NCBI GenBank assembly: GCA_963930775.1
Contig: OZ005705.1
Span: 2,666,001 to 2,730,000, forward strand
Reading direction: 5' to 3'
Source: Cliona cf. orientalis
Lineage: Eukaryota; Porifera; Demospongiae; Clionaida; Clionaidae
DNA: 64,000 bases
The notes beneath the pieces are model-generated. The model was not told where the DNA came from, did no database searches, and saw only the letters and a list, made by a program, of their open reading frames with translations. Numbering within the stretch: position 1 is the stretch's first letter; each line of letters begins with the position of its first letter. The position numbers and the translations under genes are program-made. Below, piece by piece: positions 20,738 through 33,136 of the stretch.

Positions 20738-22996
20738 ATGGATCCTTACCTTGGACTGCTTCTAGTTAGTTTGTCCATCGCCTGCGCCTCTTCTCAAGAA
20801 GCTGCGCAGAGCACCGCTCAATACCCCCTCGGCGATGTGCGCAATTGCCCGGCAATGTCACTCCAGGACAGCAGCCAGCCGCTCTACCAGATGGAGGTGC
20901 TGCCAGGAATTGGCTTCGACGCCCTCCGTAGTATCGACATGGGACAGGTTCACAGCTTCAACTACTCGCTCTGCCAGATCTCCAAGGATGGGAAATATCT
21001 TCTTCCCGATGGCATATTTGTGATTCCAATTCAGGAGAGCAAAGTGGAGACTTACGCAGAGTTCATTGATCACTGGGACAACTACACTTCGATGACCTCT
21101 TCCTCCATCAATTTTCACGCCGGCTTCTTCTCCGTTGTCAGTGGCACGTTCTCTGACGAGTACAAGAGCGTGAAATCACACCAGGTGAACTACCAGACCA
21201 AGACCACTCGGGTACAGATCAGGCATAAACTCTACAGTGTAAAGATCCAGCCTGATGCTCAGTTGCACCCTGTGTTCAAATCCCGCCTTTTTGACATTGC
21301 TGCTAACCTGCAAAATAACGACACTGGGGTTGCTCAGTACCTAGCTCAGCTGTTAGTCAGAGATTACGGAACTCACTACCTCACATCTTTGGATGCAGGA
21401 GCTATTCTTGCTCAGACTGATTTCATCAGCAACTCGTACGTTGCTAATTTGAATGGCGATTCAACCACCATTTCAGCATCAGCAAGTGCAGACTTTTTTG
21501 GAAAGGTCAGCATCGGAGGAGGCTTTTCACACTCCTCCTCAACAGAAGATCAGACGAATTTTATCCAAAACCGTAAATACTCCGAGGTGGTTACTGTTGG
21601 AGGGCCTCCATTCAAGCCCAACCTGACCCTCACTGATTGGGAGCAAGGTGTCCCAGATGCACTTGTTGCCATTGATAGGTCAGGTGACCCCCTTCACTAT
21701 GTCATCAATCCAACCACCCTGGCAGAGCTCCCTGAACCAACCGTTCGTCAGTTAGCTCACCTTGTAGAAAAGATCATCAACAAATACTACCGAATCAATA
21801 CAAGACGAGGCTGCACCAACCCGGGTGCGGAGAACTTTGACTTCCAAGCCAACCTTGATGACAACACATGCCAGCCCCCTCTCACCAATTTCACCTTTGG
21901 TGGCGTCTTTCAGAAGTGCACGGTTGATTCCCAATACAAAACAGAGGACCTTTGCACTTCAGGGCCACAGCCTGCCCAGCAGCTTAATCCAAGCACTGGT
22001 GACTTCACTTGTCCACCAGGATACTCTCCCATCAAACTTCACTCTGGACTTGTGACGCACGTCACTCAGAAACCCGTCTGCAACAATGTCTGCCACCATT
22101 GTGGATTATTTGGCTGGCATCGCTGCTGTTCATGTCAGAGTGTTCTTGCTCCATTCCTGAGCCGTGCCTCTTATGAGGCCTACTGGTGTGCAGCTCTCCC
22201 TGGACAGGAAGTACCTCAAAACAGTGGCTATCTCTTTGGAGGATTCTATACTTCGACCGAAAGCAATCCAGTGACAGGCTCCATGAGCTGTCCACGATTC
22301 TTTACTCCACTACACATCGGGGAAGACATTAAGGTCTGTGTGAGCAGTGATTACGAGAGGGGCTATGCTTATGCCGTCCCATTTGGCGGGTTTGATAGCT
22401 GCATAGTGGGCAACCCCATGGCCACCCGGAGCACAACAGCAGACCAATCCTCCACTTGGCCTCACGACTGTCCACACGGCTACGCTCAACATCTAGTCAC
22501 CGTTGACGAAGGCTGTGAAATCGACTTCTGTGTAATAGCAAATGCCTTCCAGCACCGTGGTCTCCTCCCTGCCAAGCTTCCACCCTTCCACAAGCACCCC
22601 AAGTACAAGGCCAACGTCACCAATGCTTTAGTCGTCTTTGGAGTCTATGGGACCATCTGGGAGAAGAATACGGACGGGCTGTGGGTCATCACCAGGCCAG
22701 AAGGTTCTATTGACACCGGTAATGAGCTACTGAAAGCTATTTCTGGTGATAGTAATGGGGGATCTGATAGCGGTGATGAATCGCTGTCCAACGCAGTCGT
22801 TGCTACAGCCTCTGTGATGGGCACCCTTCTCCTCTGCACACTGATTGTGATTATTGTATTCATGGGACGCTATGCTTTCCGATTACGCCGCAAGAGGCTC
22901 AATGCTCAGCACCAGCGAAGCTACATGCAAATCAACGACTCTGCTGATTCCCCTCCTGAAGAAAATCGTCCCTCTGACTCGGCTGAAAATGCCTGA
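20738..22996 (+). CDS. MPEG1: Macrophage-expressed gene 1 / perforin-2-like protein, copy B, complete
   Basis: Intronless 752-codon ORF. Signal peptide (about residues 1-19), MACPF domain (about 35-350) with RDYGTHYLTSLDAGA near residue 210, a cysteine-rich region (about 430-640) with the YWCAALPGQEVPQNSGYLFG pattern, a membrane segment (about 687-712), then a basic and acidic cytoplasmic tail of about 40 residues with a Tyr-Met-Gln-Ile sorting-type motif. Family members insert in vesicle membranes as oligomeric rings when phagosomes acidify. The complete layout and the single coding exon match MPEG1 genes elsewhere. Copy A lies 17 kb upstream in the same orientation, so these are tandem paralogues. 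The sequence between them is repeats and pseudogene debris. GC content is higher than in copy A, with a cleaner codon pattern. Confidence 0.93.
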   Translation: MDPYLGLLLVSLSIACASSQEAAQSTAQYPLGDVRNCPAMSLQDSSQPLYQMEVLPGIGFDALRSIDMGQVHSFNYSLCQISKDGKYLLPDGIFVIPIQESKVETYAEFIDHWDNYTSMTSSSINFHAGFFSVVSGTFSDEYKSVKSHQVNYQTKTTRVQIRHKLYSVKIQPDAQLHPVFKSRLFDIAANLQNNDTGVAQYLAQLLVRDYGTHYLTSLDAGAILAQTDFISNSYVANLNGDSTTISASASADFFGKVSIGGGFSHSSSTEDQTNFIQNRKYSEVVTVGGPPFKPNLTLTDWEQGVPDALVAIDRSGDPLHYVINPTTLAELPEPTVRQLAHLVEKIINKYYRINTRRGCTNPGAENFDFQANLDDNTCQPPLTNFTFGGVFQKCTVDSQYKTEDLCTSGPQPAQQLNPSTGDFTCPPGYSPIKLHSGLVTHVTQKPVCNNVCHHCGLFGWHRCCSCQSVLAPFLSRASYEAYWCAALPGQEVPQNSGYLFGGFYTSTESNPVTGSMSCPRFFTPLHIGEDIKVCVSSDYERGYAYAVPFGGFDSCIVGNPMATRSTTADQSSTWPHDCPHGYAQHLVTVDEGCEIDFCVIANAFQHRGLLPAKLPPFHKHPKYKANVTNALVVFGVYGTIWEKNTDGLWVITRPEGSIDTGNELLKAISGDSNGGSDSGDESLSNAVVATASVMGTLLLCTLIVIIVFMGRYAFRLRRKRLNAQHQRSYMQINDSADSPPEENRPSDSAENA

Positions 22997-23309
22997 GTCA
23001 AACTGACCTCTCAACTGTGTGTCGGATTCGTGTGCTTAGTTGTTATCGGTATGGTTTATAGGCTGCTACAGGTGTGAATACTCTATTAATTAATGTACTT
23101 TTTGCTATATATCCGCTGATAATTATTATTATCCTTGTATCTATGCTTGTATATTAAATAATAATATTATATCTAATCTAATATGCAGCGCAGCGCAGGA
23201 AGCTCGAGCCAAGCATCCGGAAATAGCGTGAACAAGATTAAACCACAATTATGTGCTAGGCGATAAGTAGATAATTGAGTGTGATTGAAGCTGTGACATC
23301 TTCGCGCTA

Positions 23310-26300
23310 ATGGCTCGAACCAGGCTTGCGTTCGTGCTGTGTTTGTTTGTTTTCCCTGCAGTCTCTCAAAACCAAGGTAAGTACAGTATCGGGCGGGCTA
23401 GTGCGTGAGTATTTTCAGTTGCCAAATACCAACGCGTGTGAACTGAATCTTTTACTCTGTGTTTGTCCATGTTTGCAAAATCAACAACTTTGGGAAAATT
23501 ATGTTTTTCTAATGTGTACGTGAAACTATTAAGTGCGTCTCAGGGGTTAGTGTCCAATGGGTACCAGGTACGTGAATGAATATCCCTAAACTACGCCTAA
23601 ATCTAGCTGAGTTTCAGGCTAGACGTGAAGTAGAGCGGGCACGTATATTAATTTTATAGTCAGCCCCAGGGCAGGTGTATACACTGCCCATGTACGTAGG
23701 GCTGCATGGGGTACCATGAATGTTTTTCTGCTACTATGATTTTCAGTGTCACTGCTAATGCTATTTTGTAAATGATAAGTGATGAATAATTAATAACAAT
23801 TGTTCACTTGTTCAGGGTCTGCCCCTGTTATTAACTCCACTAACAGTAGCACTGTCTATGGTGAGATTGGGGGAGATCTCAGCCTGGTCTGTACAACCAA
23901 CGATCCCAATGACACAATTAGCTGGTATTTCAACAATGAGCCGATGTCGCTGGGGACTGGGAAGCAACTTGGGGTTCTCCTGCTCCCTACGCTGCAAGCG
24001 GATGATGGAGGCTGGTACACCTGTGCAGCTGCTAATGCATTTGGAAGAGATGAAGAAGACTTTCTGGTGGTAGTAGGACGTAAGTACCCATTCCTCCCCC
24101 TCCCTCCTTTTAGTATACATTTATAGTAGTTATGCAAAGGCTGACTCACGACAACTAGGTTTACATGTTGAAGGCTATTATGTCTTTCATGAACTTTTCC
24201 TTCCTGTTGCTCACGCACTGTTGACTAGCCTAATGCACAAATATCTCTTTTAAACGTACACCACCGGACGCCATAGATACATCGTCAAATGCTTCATATC
24301 CCACACGCTGAAGTAAGAGTGGTGAATGTTGCTAGTGTGTGTACTACAGAATTTAATGATGTATAGCCAATGCTCCCTCAATCCAAGTGGCCTTGCCTAT
24401 AGATGCATGGACTGATATTATCAGTGTATATAGCTCACAAGTTACCTCCCATACTGCTATGTTGACTATGGCATGATGCTTCCATTCCTTGAATGGGTGC
24501 TTTGTTACGCTAGCTAAGGCTTCTCTCTTGGTCTAAACTAGTACTCTGGTGCATGTAGTAGTGAGTGAGTGCTTTTCCTCTCCAGATCTCCAGATTGAAA
24601 GTAGTCACTGCCTGCCAAATCCCCCTCTCCTCCTGTCAGTTGTAATTTTAATCATAACAATCGTAATACCTAGTTATAACTGCAGAGAGACACTTACCGT
24701 GCTTATGCTAACAGAATGCAAGCTAAAAAAATAATTACAATTACTGGTAAAGGTAGTATTAAGATACATTATGAAAATCTTAGAACGCGAATTTTCTTGC
24801 ACTAATTAGAACTTGCATTCATTAGCATAAACACGGTAAGTACTGGTAGCACTATAATTAGAGAGTGGGAAGTCCAAACACACAACGGTTAACATTTTGC
24901 ATAAAGTTTACAATAGCCCAGCATGTTACCATACTTAGTAAAATCATGCACAATGTCATAATAATATTATGTGGGAGGAGGGTAGGTACCTTTGCATATA
25001 TATAGTAGTCGGTATCGACTTGAGATTTCCTTATCCATGAGCTGACATAGTGGTAGCTATGGTGTTGTTGTAGTGATGTGGATGACGTGCATGTGTACGA
25101 CATGCGCATAATCTGCGTGTGTACCCTACAATCAGTTGTAATAACAATCAAAGATCTGAGCAGTAGACTAGAATGTTTGCAATAGGAAACCAATCAAGCG
25201 CTTTCTCTGGCATTCTCCTAGTATTATCAAGATAATAGAATATCCAGAAAGAGCAGGGCCGTAGGGACTTTCAGTGGTCAGACCCATCACTGCTAGAGAG
25301 GCATACAAGGTGTGCGTAGCATCAACAACCGAAATTTAAAGATCGACCGAAAACTGGTCAGGCCATGGCCTGACAAGTTCCTATGGCCCTGGAGAGGGAG
25401 AGTATCCCTAATCCATACATAGCTATGCAAATACTTTGCTGATGACTATGCTGTGCACGTGCAAGGGGTAGTCTAAGAGCAATCTATTGTCTGTTGTCTG
25501 CTATAATTTTATATTTTCATGGCCAGCTTGCACTAACGACGAAAACTAATTTATACAACGAAAATTATGTTGATCTCTGGAGTATTATTTTATGACCACA
25601 TCTACCACATTCTGTGTAAAGTGTTAGTGGAAGCATTACACACTTCTAGTCGATGGGTATCAAGTTAGGGCATTCATACCTTAGTGACAGAGATATCTTA
25701 TCTGATCTATGATCCAAGACTAAGCCACACTCTGTCACATACCTGACATACGTGATTCCTAGTGTAATAATATTGAGAGACCCTACTGTAGTTTGAGTGG
25801 ATGTGTGTGGCAGCACTCAATCACTCGCTCGCATACTGCTGTGACATGTGATGAGGGTTGCTTATAATTACGAAATCTGGCTGCTGTGCTAGCTATGTCC
25901 TGGAGCTGCAGCATTACATTACACTGCATGAGCGTTGTCTTGTCTAATTAGATCATGCGTTTCATTAGCATAAACACAGTATATTGGATGCATAAGTTGA
26001 ACGTTGGCCGGCTCATATTATGCTCCTGGTGGTATTATTTCCTTCATTTGATACTGGTTCTCACACACACGGTGGCAAACACACATACACTACACACACT
26101 AATTTAACATGTAGTGTGACTTGTGTACCTGCAGCTGTGTAATTATAATAATAATGTAAACACAGAGCAGAGCTAGATTGGTATAACTATCACAAAATTT
26201 GTTTATTTTACGGATAGCTGACCTACTCACCCTCATATATTGTATTCCCCCAAACACACGTACACACACGCACATACACTTACATGCACATGCTCGTATA

Positions 26301-29300
26301 CTCATGTATACACACTCAGAATCTCCTGTGGAGGTGCTAACATTCAATAGTTCCATGTACCGTGTCCCAGTTGGCTACCGTGCTGAACTGCCTTGTCACT
26401 TTGTGGGATCTCCTCACCCAAAAATCCGATGGTTCAACGTAAGTTAACTAATGCACACTGTTTGTGTGCGTGAGTGTAGTTTATCTACAGTTTTAGGGAC
26501 TGTTATTTTTAGTGCATGCCATTGATGGTTTTTCATCCAAGCTGGTGACTAGATTGTTATTTATGCTTAATTAGACAGCAAACATGTTACCATGCATCCC
26601 ACAATAATAGGGGATGTGATTATTGAGATGGTGTGTACTTGCAAGAAGTTGCCCTTCATTAATTTTGACTGGTAGTGGTAGTGTGGTGGATGGATGGGAT
26701 TAGCTTCAGTCCCCTCTATATAGCTGGGCCCCCAACAGCTCTATATATAGACTGAAGCCTGCAGTGCTCTTCCTTTTGCTGTATTCACCATATCTGACTT
26801 TCGCTAGTCTATTGAACTATGTATATTGCTTCCTCTTCACTAACAATTGGTAGTACAAACTGAGGGGAAGGGTATAGCTCAGTTCACTATCTAAATTGAT
26901 CATGCAGTGCTCAGTGAAGGAAATTCCTTTAAAAAATAAGTAAAATTATTGCACATCATTATAGTCCTCCGAAACTTACGTACCTTGGATATCTAGTTTT
27001 ATTGTGTCTCGTCCACTCACCCAGGCACTGGATAATTTTCGAGGTTACCGGTTTCCTAACTCTGTTTTATCCCTCCATAGGGTAGTGATGGTGGTGAAAT
27101 TGTTGCTGTGGACAACCGCTATGAGATCATCAACTCCACTGGATCGCTGAGAGTCTCCTCTAACCAGCAGCCTGAGACTTTGCAGTTCTACTGCACAGCA
27201 GAAAACATGTTTAATACATCAAGGAGCAGCACTTTCACTGTGGAGTTCTTCCCTATGGGTGAGTATGATAGTGGCGCAGTGGTAGTGATGATGTCATCCT
27301 AGAGTGGGGTGGGTATTTACAATACTCATTGTAAGATACCATAGAATTGTTGTCCTGTTTTGCCTATTGCTGCAAGTTAGAAGGCCTCTGAGCTATATAT
27401 CTCTGCCAATATAGAGAGAGTTGTTCCATAATATGGAATGTTTTATGCTAGCATGATGAGTACTACCAAAGCCGATTTTGCTCAACAAGTAGATTATAGA
27501 TTGGTACTGTGCATGCGTGATGATAATAATTATTATGTATACATGTGTACATGTATGGCGTGGGAAAACTTGAACATGTAGTATTTATATACATGTGAGG
27601 TATGACTTCACCTTTCTATTATAATATAGTGCTGTAGGAAATACATGTGACTGCAGGTGATGTAATAATGTGCACTACACAACCACTTACATTCTTCAGG
27701 TCAGCCGTCTCTGCCAATCACATTTAGTTTGCTCAACTCCGCTATTCAAAGCCAACCCATGACACTCTCCTGCATAAACCGTGACCAGGTGGTAAATGTC
27801 ACTGTGAGCTGGCTCAGGAACCTGGACCTGGTAACAATGGACACTGACTCACTGATGGTGACTCAGTCTGGCTACTACTGTTGTCGAATATCCAGTTCAG
27901 AATTAGGACTCTCCTATTTCTGCACTACTGTGCTCAACGCTTCAGCTGGTGAGTGCTCCTATCTAACTGGCTGCTGTCAACCAGCTCTAATGAGACTAAT
28001 ATTGTCTGGTATCCTTTGAAATTTGAGAGATTAGTACATGTAGCTGGATCTCATTCTTCCCTGAAAATATATTCAGGGGCACAGTTAGGTTGCCCTTTGA
28101 TTATCTGGAAAGTCTGATAAAAGTGGGCATGGAATTGAAAGTTTGTACACACCTAATCCTATACATACAGACCCCCACCTCCAATTTTCCTGTGTGCCCA
28201 GTGATTCCATATCTCAGCTTAGCCTCGTACCCGCATTAAGACTGGGGAAGTCTAGGTAGGAGTGGATGCCAGCTTGTTGAGGAGGTATAATATAGGCTCG
28301 ATGACATGGACCATGACCCTAGCTAGCTCCTATGGTGATCCATCACTGAGCTGGCTGTATGGCTGCCATTTTACCACACCCACAAACTAGGCTTAGATCT
28401 GTAGTGTCAGTGAGTGTCTTACTCCCTGTCCTGGCAAGGAATAGATAAGCTTCCTCAGAGTTGTCTTAATGGTAGGTTTCTTGAAAACAAACATCTTTGT
28501 AGCTTGTACGCAATGCATTCATCATTAACTGTACATAATCTCTCTCTCACTCACTCACTCCCCTCCCTCCCTCACACACTCACACCCTCCTATTCCCATC
28601 CCTCACACACTCACACCCTCCCTCTCCCATCCCTCACACACTCACACCCTCCCATTCCCATCCCTCACATACTCACACCCTCCCTCTCCCATCCCTCACA
28701 CACTCACACCCTCCCATTCCCATCCCTCACACACACACACACACACTCACACTCTCCCACTCCCATCCCTCACACACTTCCACAGCCTACCCTCAGCTGA
28801 ATAGCATAGAAGCTACCAGTATTTCACTTCCACTAGACAGAAGCAGGACAGTAGGTCTCCTCTGCAATGGCTCCACTCTCAGTGGGTACGACCCTCCCTT
28901 GATTGAATGGTCTGATGACGAGAACAACGTGCTGACACCAGCTGATGACCTGGTCGTGTCCAGTGGTACTAGAGGTTTGGGCTACTTATCAATGAGTAGC
29001 AGTGGAGTCATGGCCAATCAGTCTGTCTTCACATACACCTGTCAAGGGAGCAACAGTGCTAGTGCTGCAGGGCCTATTTCAACCTCCACTACAGTTGAGT
29101 ACATTGGTGAGTGCTGGGGAGCGGGTGGGTGGTAACACATGCACCGGGCCTGTATCCATTTATTGCCCCATATGTTTGAGATAAACATACCCAGTTTGAC
29201 GTGGTGGGGGAGGGCGGGAAGGGGAATACCTGGGGCGGTACATTAATAGTGCGTGTTATTCATGTACTTTTGTGGCCCTTAGTCTTTGGTAAAATCTGAA

Positions 29301-32300
29301 ATCCACTAGGAAATAAAAAAAATTTCGCTCATTACTGCGTTAGCCAGCTAAATTAGCAGTTTTGTATTGCAGAAAGATTGATCTTTCCCTTCCTGGGGGA
29401 AATGTCTAACTGCATGCCAGTCACTCATTTTTGCATAATATCATGGTAGCTGGCATAAAAGCTTAATACTTGCATTGCATTAAAATTTTATGCATGTATA
29501 CCAACATACTATACTGCATTTCTCGAGTTGCTGAGTTGTTTGACTAGCTAGTCATGAAGTTCAACTGATGTAACTGCAGCTACATGCTCTGGCAACGATG
29601 TGCTTCAGGGAGGAAATGCTGAGCTCGGCAGTCAGCACTGGACATTCAATGGAGCACGTATTGCCACTATACACAGTAAGTTCACCATATCGACAAGAGT
29701 GTATTCTTGCTATGAACAATAGTGGTTGGCATATTAGTGCATACTGTTGTTATTGTTAATTTCATAGATGAGAAAGTGTTTGTGCTGGAGTACAATGGAA
29801 CTGGTACTGCTCCGAGTATTGTCCAGACTATGACCATATCAGAAACTTCCTTTGTCACGGACATTAACATCAGGTAGGCCTGGCCACCACACTTGACCCC
29901 CACTCAGATGATGACAGTAAACCCTGTTTGAACTATGTCAGAATTCATTTGAACCAGGGGGAAGGGGGTGTGAGGGGGAAAGCATATAATTATAAGGAGA
30001 TCGGAGTCAAGCCAATTCTGCCCCCCCCCTTCCCCCAATGCTGTTGCAAATGAACACCATTGGTGCTAAACCCTCGGCGCTGTGAGATTTATTGCAGTAG
30101 TGACTAGTCTACATTGCAAGCTAAGCCTGCAACACTCTGTTGCTGTTAACAGTGTTGTAGATGACCACAAGAATTCATTACGGATTGCAAGGTATTACGC
30201 AATAGTACCACGTGCATGCCAGATCAGCAGATTTATCACTGTAAAGCCAAGAAGCGTCGTTGACAGTAACTGTGACTAGTAATGAGTCAGTCGAGTTACA
30301 AGAACTATCGCTTGAGCTACACACTAATCTTCTTGAAATGAAGCGGCTACTATCTCTTTCATCAAGCGAGAACTCGACAAGAAGCGAAGAAGGCGGTGGT
30401 GGTCAGAAAATGTCGCCAGAACTTTTGAACAAAGCATTTTCAACGAAATCCACACAATGCATATATTGTATCTACGACGAAAAGCCTAATGGCACCTTGT
30501 TTTCAACGTATAAAACAGGTATGTAGCAGCTAGCGTGGTAACAGACACACACACTCACTCACTCACACACAGAACGACTACCGTAACCCTCGCGCATGCG
30601 CCGAGGGTTAACAATGGCTGTGCATGTAACTTGCATAATTCATTGTTATTCAGAAACGTGTCAGTTACCGTAAGATATCTTATTTCCATTCGCAGTGGTC
30701 GGATGCGGCAGGTTAATGACTCTATGTCTGGAGTGGCTACCATTCAGGTCCTGATTAACAATATAGAAGTTGTTCGTCAGGAAAATCCCCACCCCAACTT
30801 GCGCTCCTGGCAGTGGTTTGGAAGACAGCTCAGAAAGCCTGTATCAAATCTGACAGTGGTGATGACAATAAACAACCTCGGCATTCCCTCGAGCTCGCCC
30901 GTCATGGCCTACTTTGACGACCTCTGTGTGACCCTTTCTGATAATCCTCCTGGAGGAGGTATGCGTCTATAATGTCTCTAATTGCCACTGTTTGTAGTAC
31001 GGCTTTTGTCATGATTGTGTTAGTAATGGGCAATAGGCATTTAGATGGTTACAAATTACTGAAAACTACTGAATGTGGTGCATTCCTTTGTGATTAGGAC
31101 TAACACTGACAATGATTATCGCAATCAGTGTTGGAGCAGGGTGTGGAGTCTTGCTACTGCTGATCATTGTTGTGATCGTCAGCTTGTGTTGCTGCTGCTG
31201 TGGCAAGAAGTAAGAGAGGGACAGAGGGATGGATGGATGGATAGTCATGCACAGTACACTAATATCAGGAGTACATTACTACAATCATCTCTTGACATCA
31301 CAGAATATTATTATTAATACACAACCACTAAAACCATGAAGCCCCTAGCCATGAATGTTGTGTCTGCACCGACCTATCAGTAACTAGCTGCAGCTGCATA
31401 CAGAATGTAACTCGGTGGTTCCACCTTTTAATGATATTCAGGCCCATATACATACAAGGGTGGTTGTGATATCAAATCTGGAAAGAGATGTTTGTACTAC
31501 CAAGAGTATATATAATATACTACTACTGTGTATTGCACACTCCTTGTTAATTGTAATGTACTCCTGCTAATATACGATACATTATCTTCCCAAATTTAGA
31601 GTATGAGAGCCAAAATCTAAGTATGGCCAGCTAGTCCATCATGCATCCGTACATACTTTTTTTTATTATTATGCTGAAGTTTGGACCATACTGAAGCATG
31701 AATTTCAGGACTCATAGGAACGGAGGACAATATGTACAATCTATCCATGCCACATACAGTACATAACAGCAAGTCTATTGCTTCCCCCAAGTGCATGCCC
31801 TCCCATTATACCTTGGGATGAATATGCTTTGACTCTCTCTCCCTCTCTCTCCTTCTCTGGTATGCGTGATATTAATACAGAAAAGGAAATACAAAGATGA
31901 TGAAGAAAATGAGTACACTGATAAAGAAAAAGGTTGGGTTTTGAATTCAGATGCCGTACTAGTCAACCTCTCTATCTCTTCTTCTCTTTCAGCATAGAGC
32001 AGTGATCACAGAGCTCAAAGAAACGGAAGGGAGGTACACTACTAAGCGAGATGCACAAACAGCTAATGATGATCAAGTAGAACTGTATGCAGTGGCAGAC
32101 CCTAGTCCTGAAGTTCGCCTGGAGGAGTCCTCCTATGCCTCCTATATCAATCCAGATAACTACGATACAGCAGCTAAAGGTGGACAGCATTCAGCCAGGA
32201 TACCGTCAGTTGTCGTAGAACGACCAGCCAAATCTAGCCAAGAAAATGGTGTTTATACTTCACTGAAAGCTGGTACTCGGGAGAAAGATAACGTGTACCA

Positions 32301-32982
32301 GGCTCCATCCTCTCACCCCAGCTCCACTAGCCTCCGAAACCTTGTCAATGACGTCGACGATGATGAACAGTATGTGGACGTTGAACCTGGAAGTGCAGCT
32401 ATTAACTACATGCATCTGCTGGCCGGTGATGCGGATGATAGGGTTGGAAAGAGTTCCTCCCACGTTGGTCGAGGCCGCTCACCATGTCCACAATTCCCCC
32501 CTCCTCTACCACCCTCGGAGAAACAGCAGATCTATGAAAACAGTCAGGAAGTGGTGCCCTCCTCTGTATCGTCAACTGGAGCTTTCAGGCACACTTCCAG
32601 CCCCATCCACTCACAATCGGCCAGCCAGCTGGCATCACCAACGTCACTGCAATCGGAAGGAGGCAATCAGATCTATGAGAACAGCCAGGAGGTTGTGTCC
32701 TCTAGTGTACCACTGTTCACCGCGGGATCTTTGCCACACACAATGGATGGCATACGATCGGCTAGCCCTCGTTCACCACGCTTACACACAACAGCACCAC
32801 TGCTGGTGGCTGGCAATTATGATGATGAGCAACAGATTTATGAGAACAGTGAGGAGGTGACGATTGAAGAGGATGATGATGATGGTGATGATATCTATGA
32901 GAATGACATCCCGGGCATGAACCTGAACTACCCTAACCCAAACCAACCCACTGGAAAACAATATGCAAATATCAATACCTAG
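23310..32982 (+). CDS. Ig-domain transmembrane receptor with a tyrosine-motif tail
   Basis: Inferred exons: 23310-23376 (signal peptide), 23816-24079 (Ig1), 26320-26438 plus 27081-27258 (Ig2), 27700-27948 (Ig3), 28786-29106 (Ig4), 29580-29675, 29768-29873, 30153-30191, an exon ending at 30518, 30654-30669 (16-bp microexon), 30696-30958, 31098-31209 (membrane segment), 31881-31932, 31993-32982. Ig1 shows VCTT...ISWYF...WYTCAA and the other three show the same C-W-YxC pattern. Exons 7-12 form a membrane-proximal beta-sandwich-like domain (GNAELGSQHWTFNG at its start, YFDDLCVTL at its end). The tail (about 330 residues) has four Tyr-Glu-Asn motifs, an INYMHL ITIM-like site, YINP and PPPLPP. There is no kinase domain. 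The join between exons 9 and 10 is unresolved. Probably a cell-surface signalling or immune-type receptor; the ligand is unknown. Confidence 0.8.
24691..24842. mobile_element. Short MITE in intron 2 of the Ig receptor
   Basis: About 28-bp TIRs: ACTTACCGTGCTTATGCTAA at the left and the complement of ...TTAGCATAAACACGGTAAGT at the right, about 150 bp apart. A single end-like sequence (cattagcataaacacagtat) recurs near 25960. No coding potential. Confidence 0.7.
26700..26760. repeat. Hairpin in intron 3 of the Ig receptor
   Basis: GCTTCAGTC...CTCTATATAGCTG is followed by the complementary CAGCTCTATATATAGACTGAAGC, forming a stem of about 20 bp with a short loop. Probably a remnant of an inverted-repeat element. 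Confidence 0.5.
28545..28775. repeat. 34-bp minisatellite in intron 5 of the Ig receptor
   Basis: Repeated 'ccctcacacactcacaccctcc[c/t][a/t][t/c]tcccat' units of about 34 bp, at least five copies, plus (CA) runs. It lies between Ig3 and Ig4 exons and stops just before the acceptor at 28785. ORFs across it are artefacts. Confidence 0.85.
31315..31560. repeat. Dispersed repeat copy in an intron (partner at 12640-12900)
   Basis: Shares the ordered motifs described for 12640-12900, diverged. It lies between the membrane exon and the tail exons of the Ig receptor. Confidence 0.6.
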
Positions 32983-33084
32983 CTGTTGTTGCAGGACAAC
33001 TAGCAATTTTTAGTGATCATGTTCTTTGTACGTGTTGATTCTATTATACTTGTGAGAACTGTGGTTAGTGACCACTTACCTAAC

Positions 33085-33094
33085 TGCGCATGCG
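33085..33094. promoter_or_regulatory. NRF-1-like site before the MTRES1-like gene
   Basis: TGCGCATGCG lies 43 bp before the ATG at 33137. NRF-1 is a known regulator of nuclear genes for mitochondrial function in other animals, which suits the gene downstream; the regulatory role here is inferred. Confidence 0.45.
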
Positions 33095-33136
33095 GTAACC
33101 GCTGGTGCACGTACTGTTGGCGATCACTTACCAAAG

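Noticed and set aside
28414-28800. 128-codon Ser/His/Pro-rich ORF
   Set aside because: It is a translation of the 34-bp minisatellite inside a receptor intron.
23310-32982. Receptor tyrosine kinase interpretation of the Ig receptor
   Set aside because: Known sponge Ig-containing receptors include kinases, but the tail here has no glycine loop, HRD or DFG motif; it consists of disordered tyrosine-motif sequence up to the stop.
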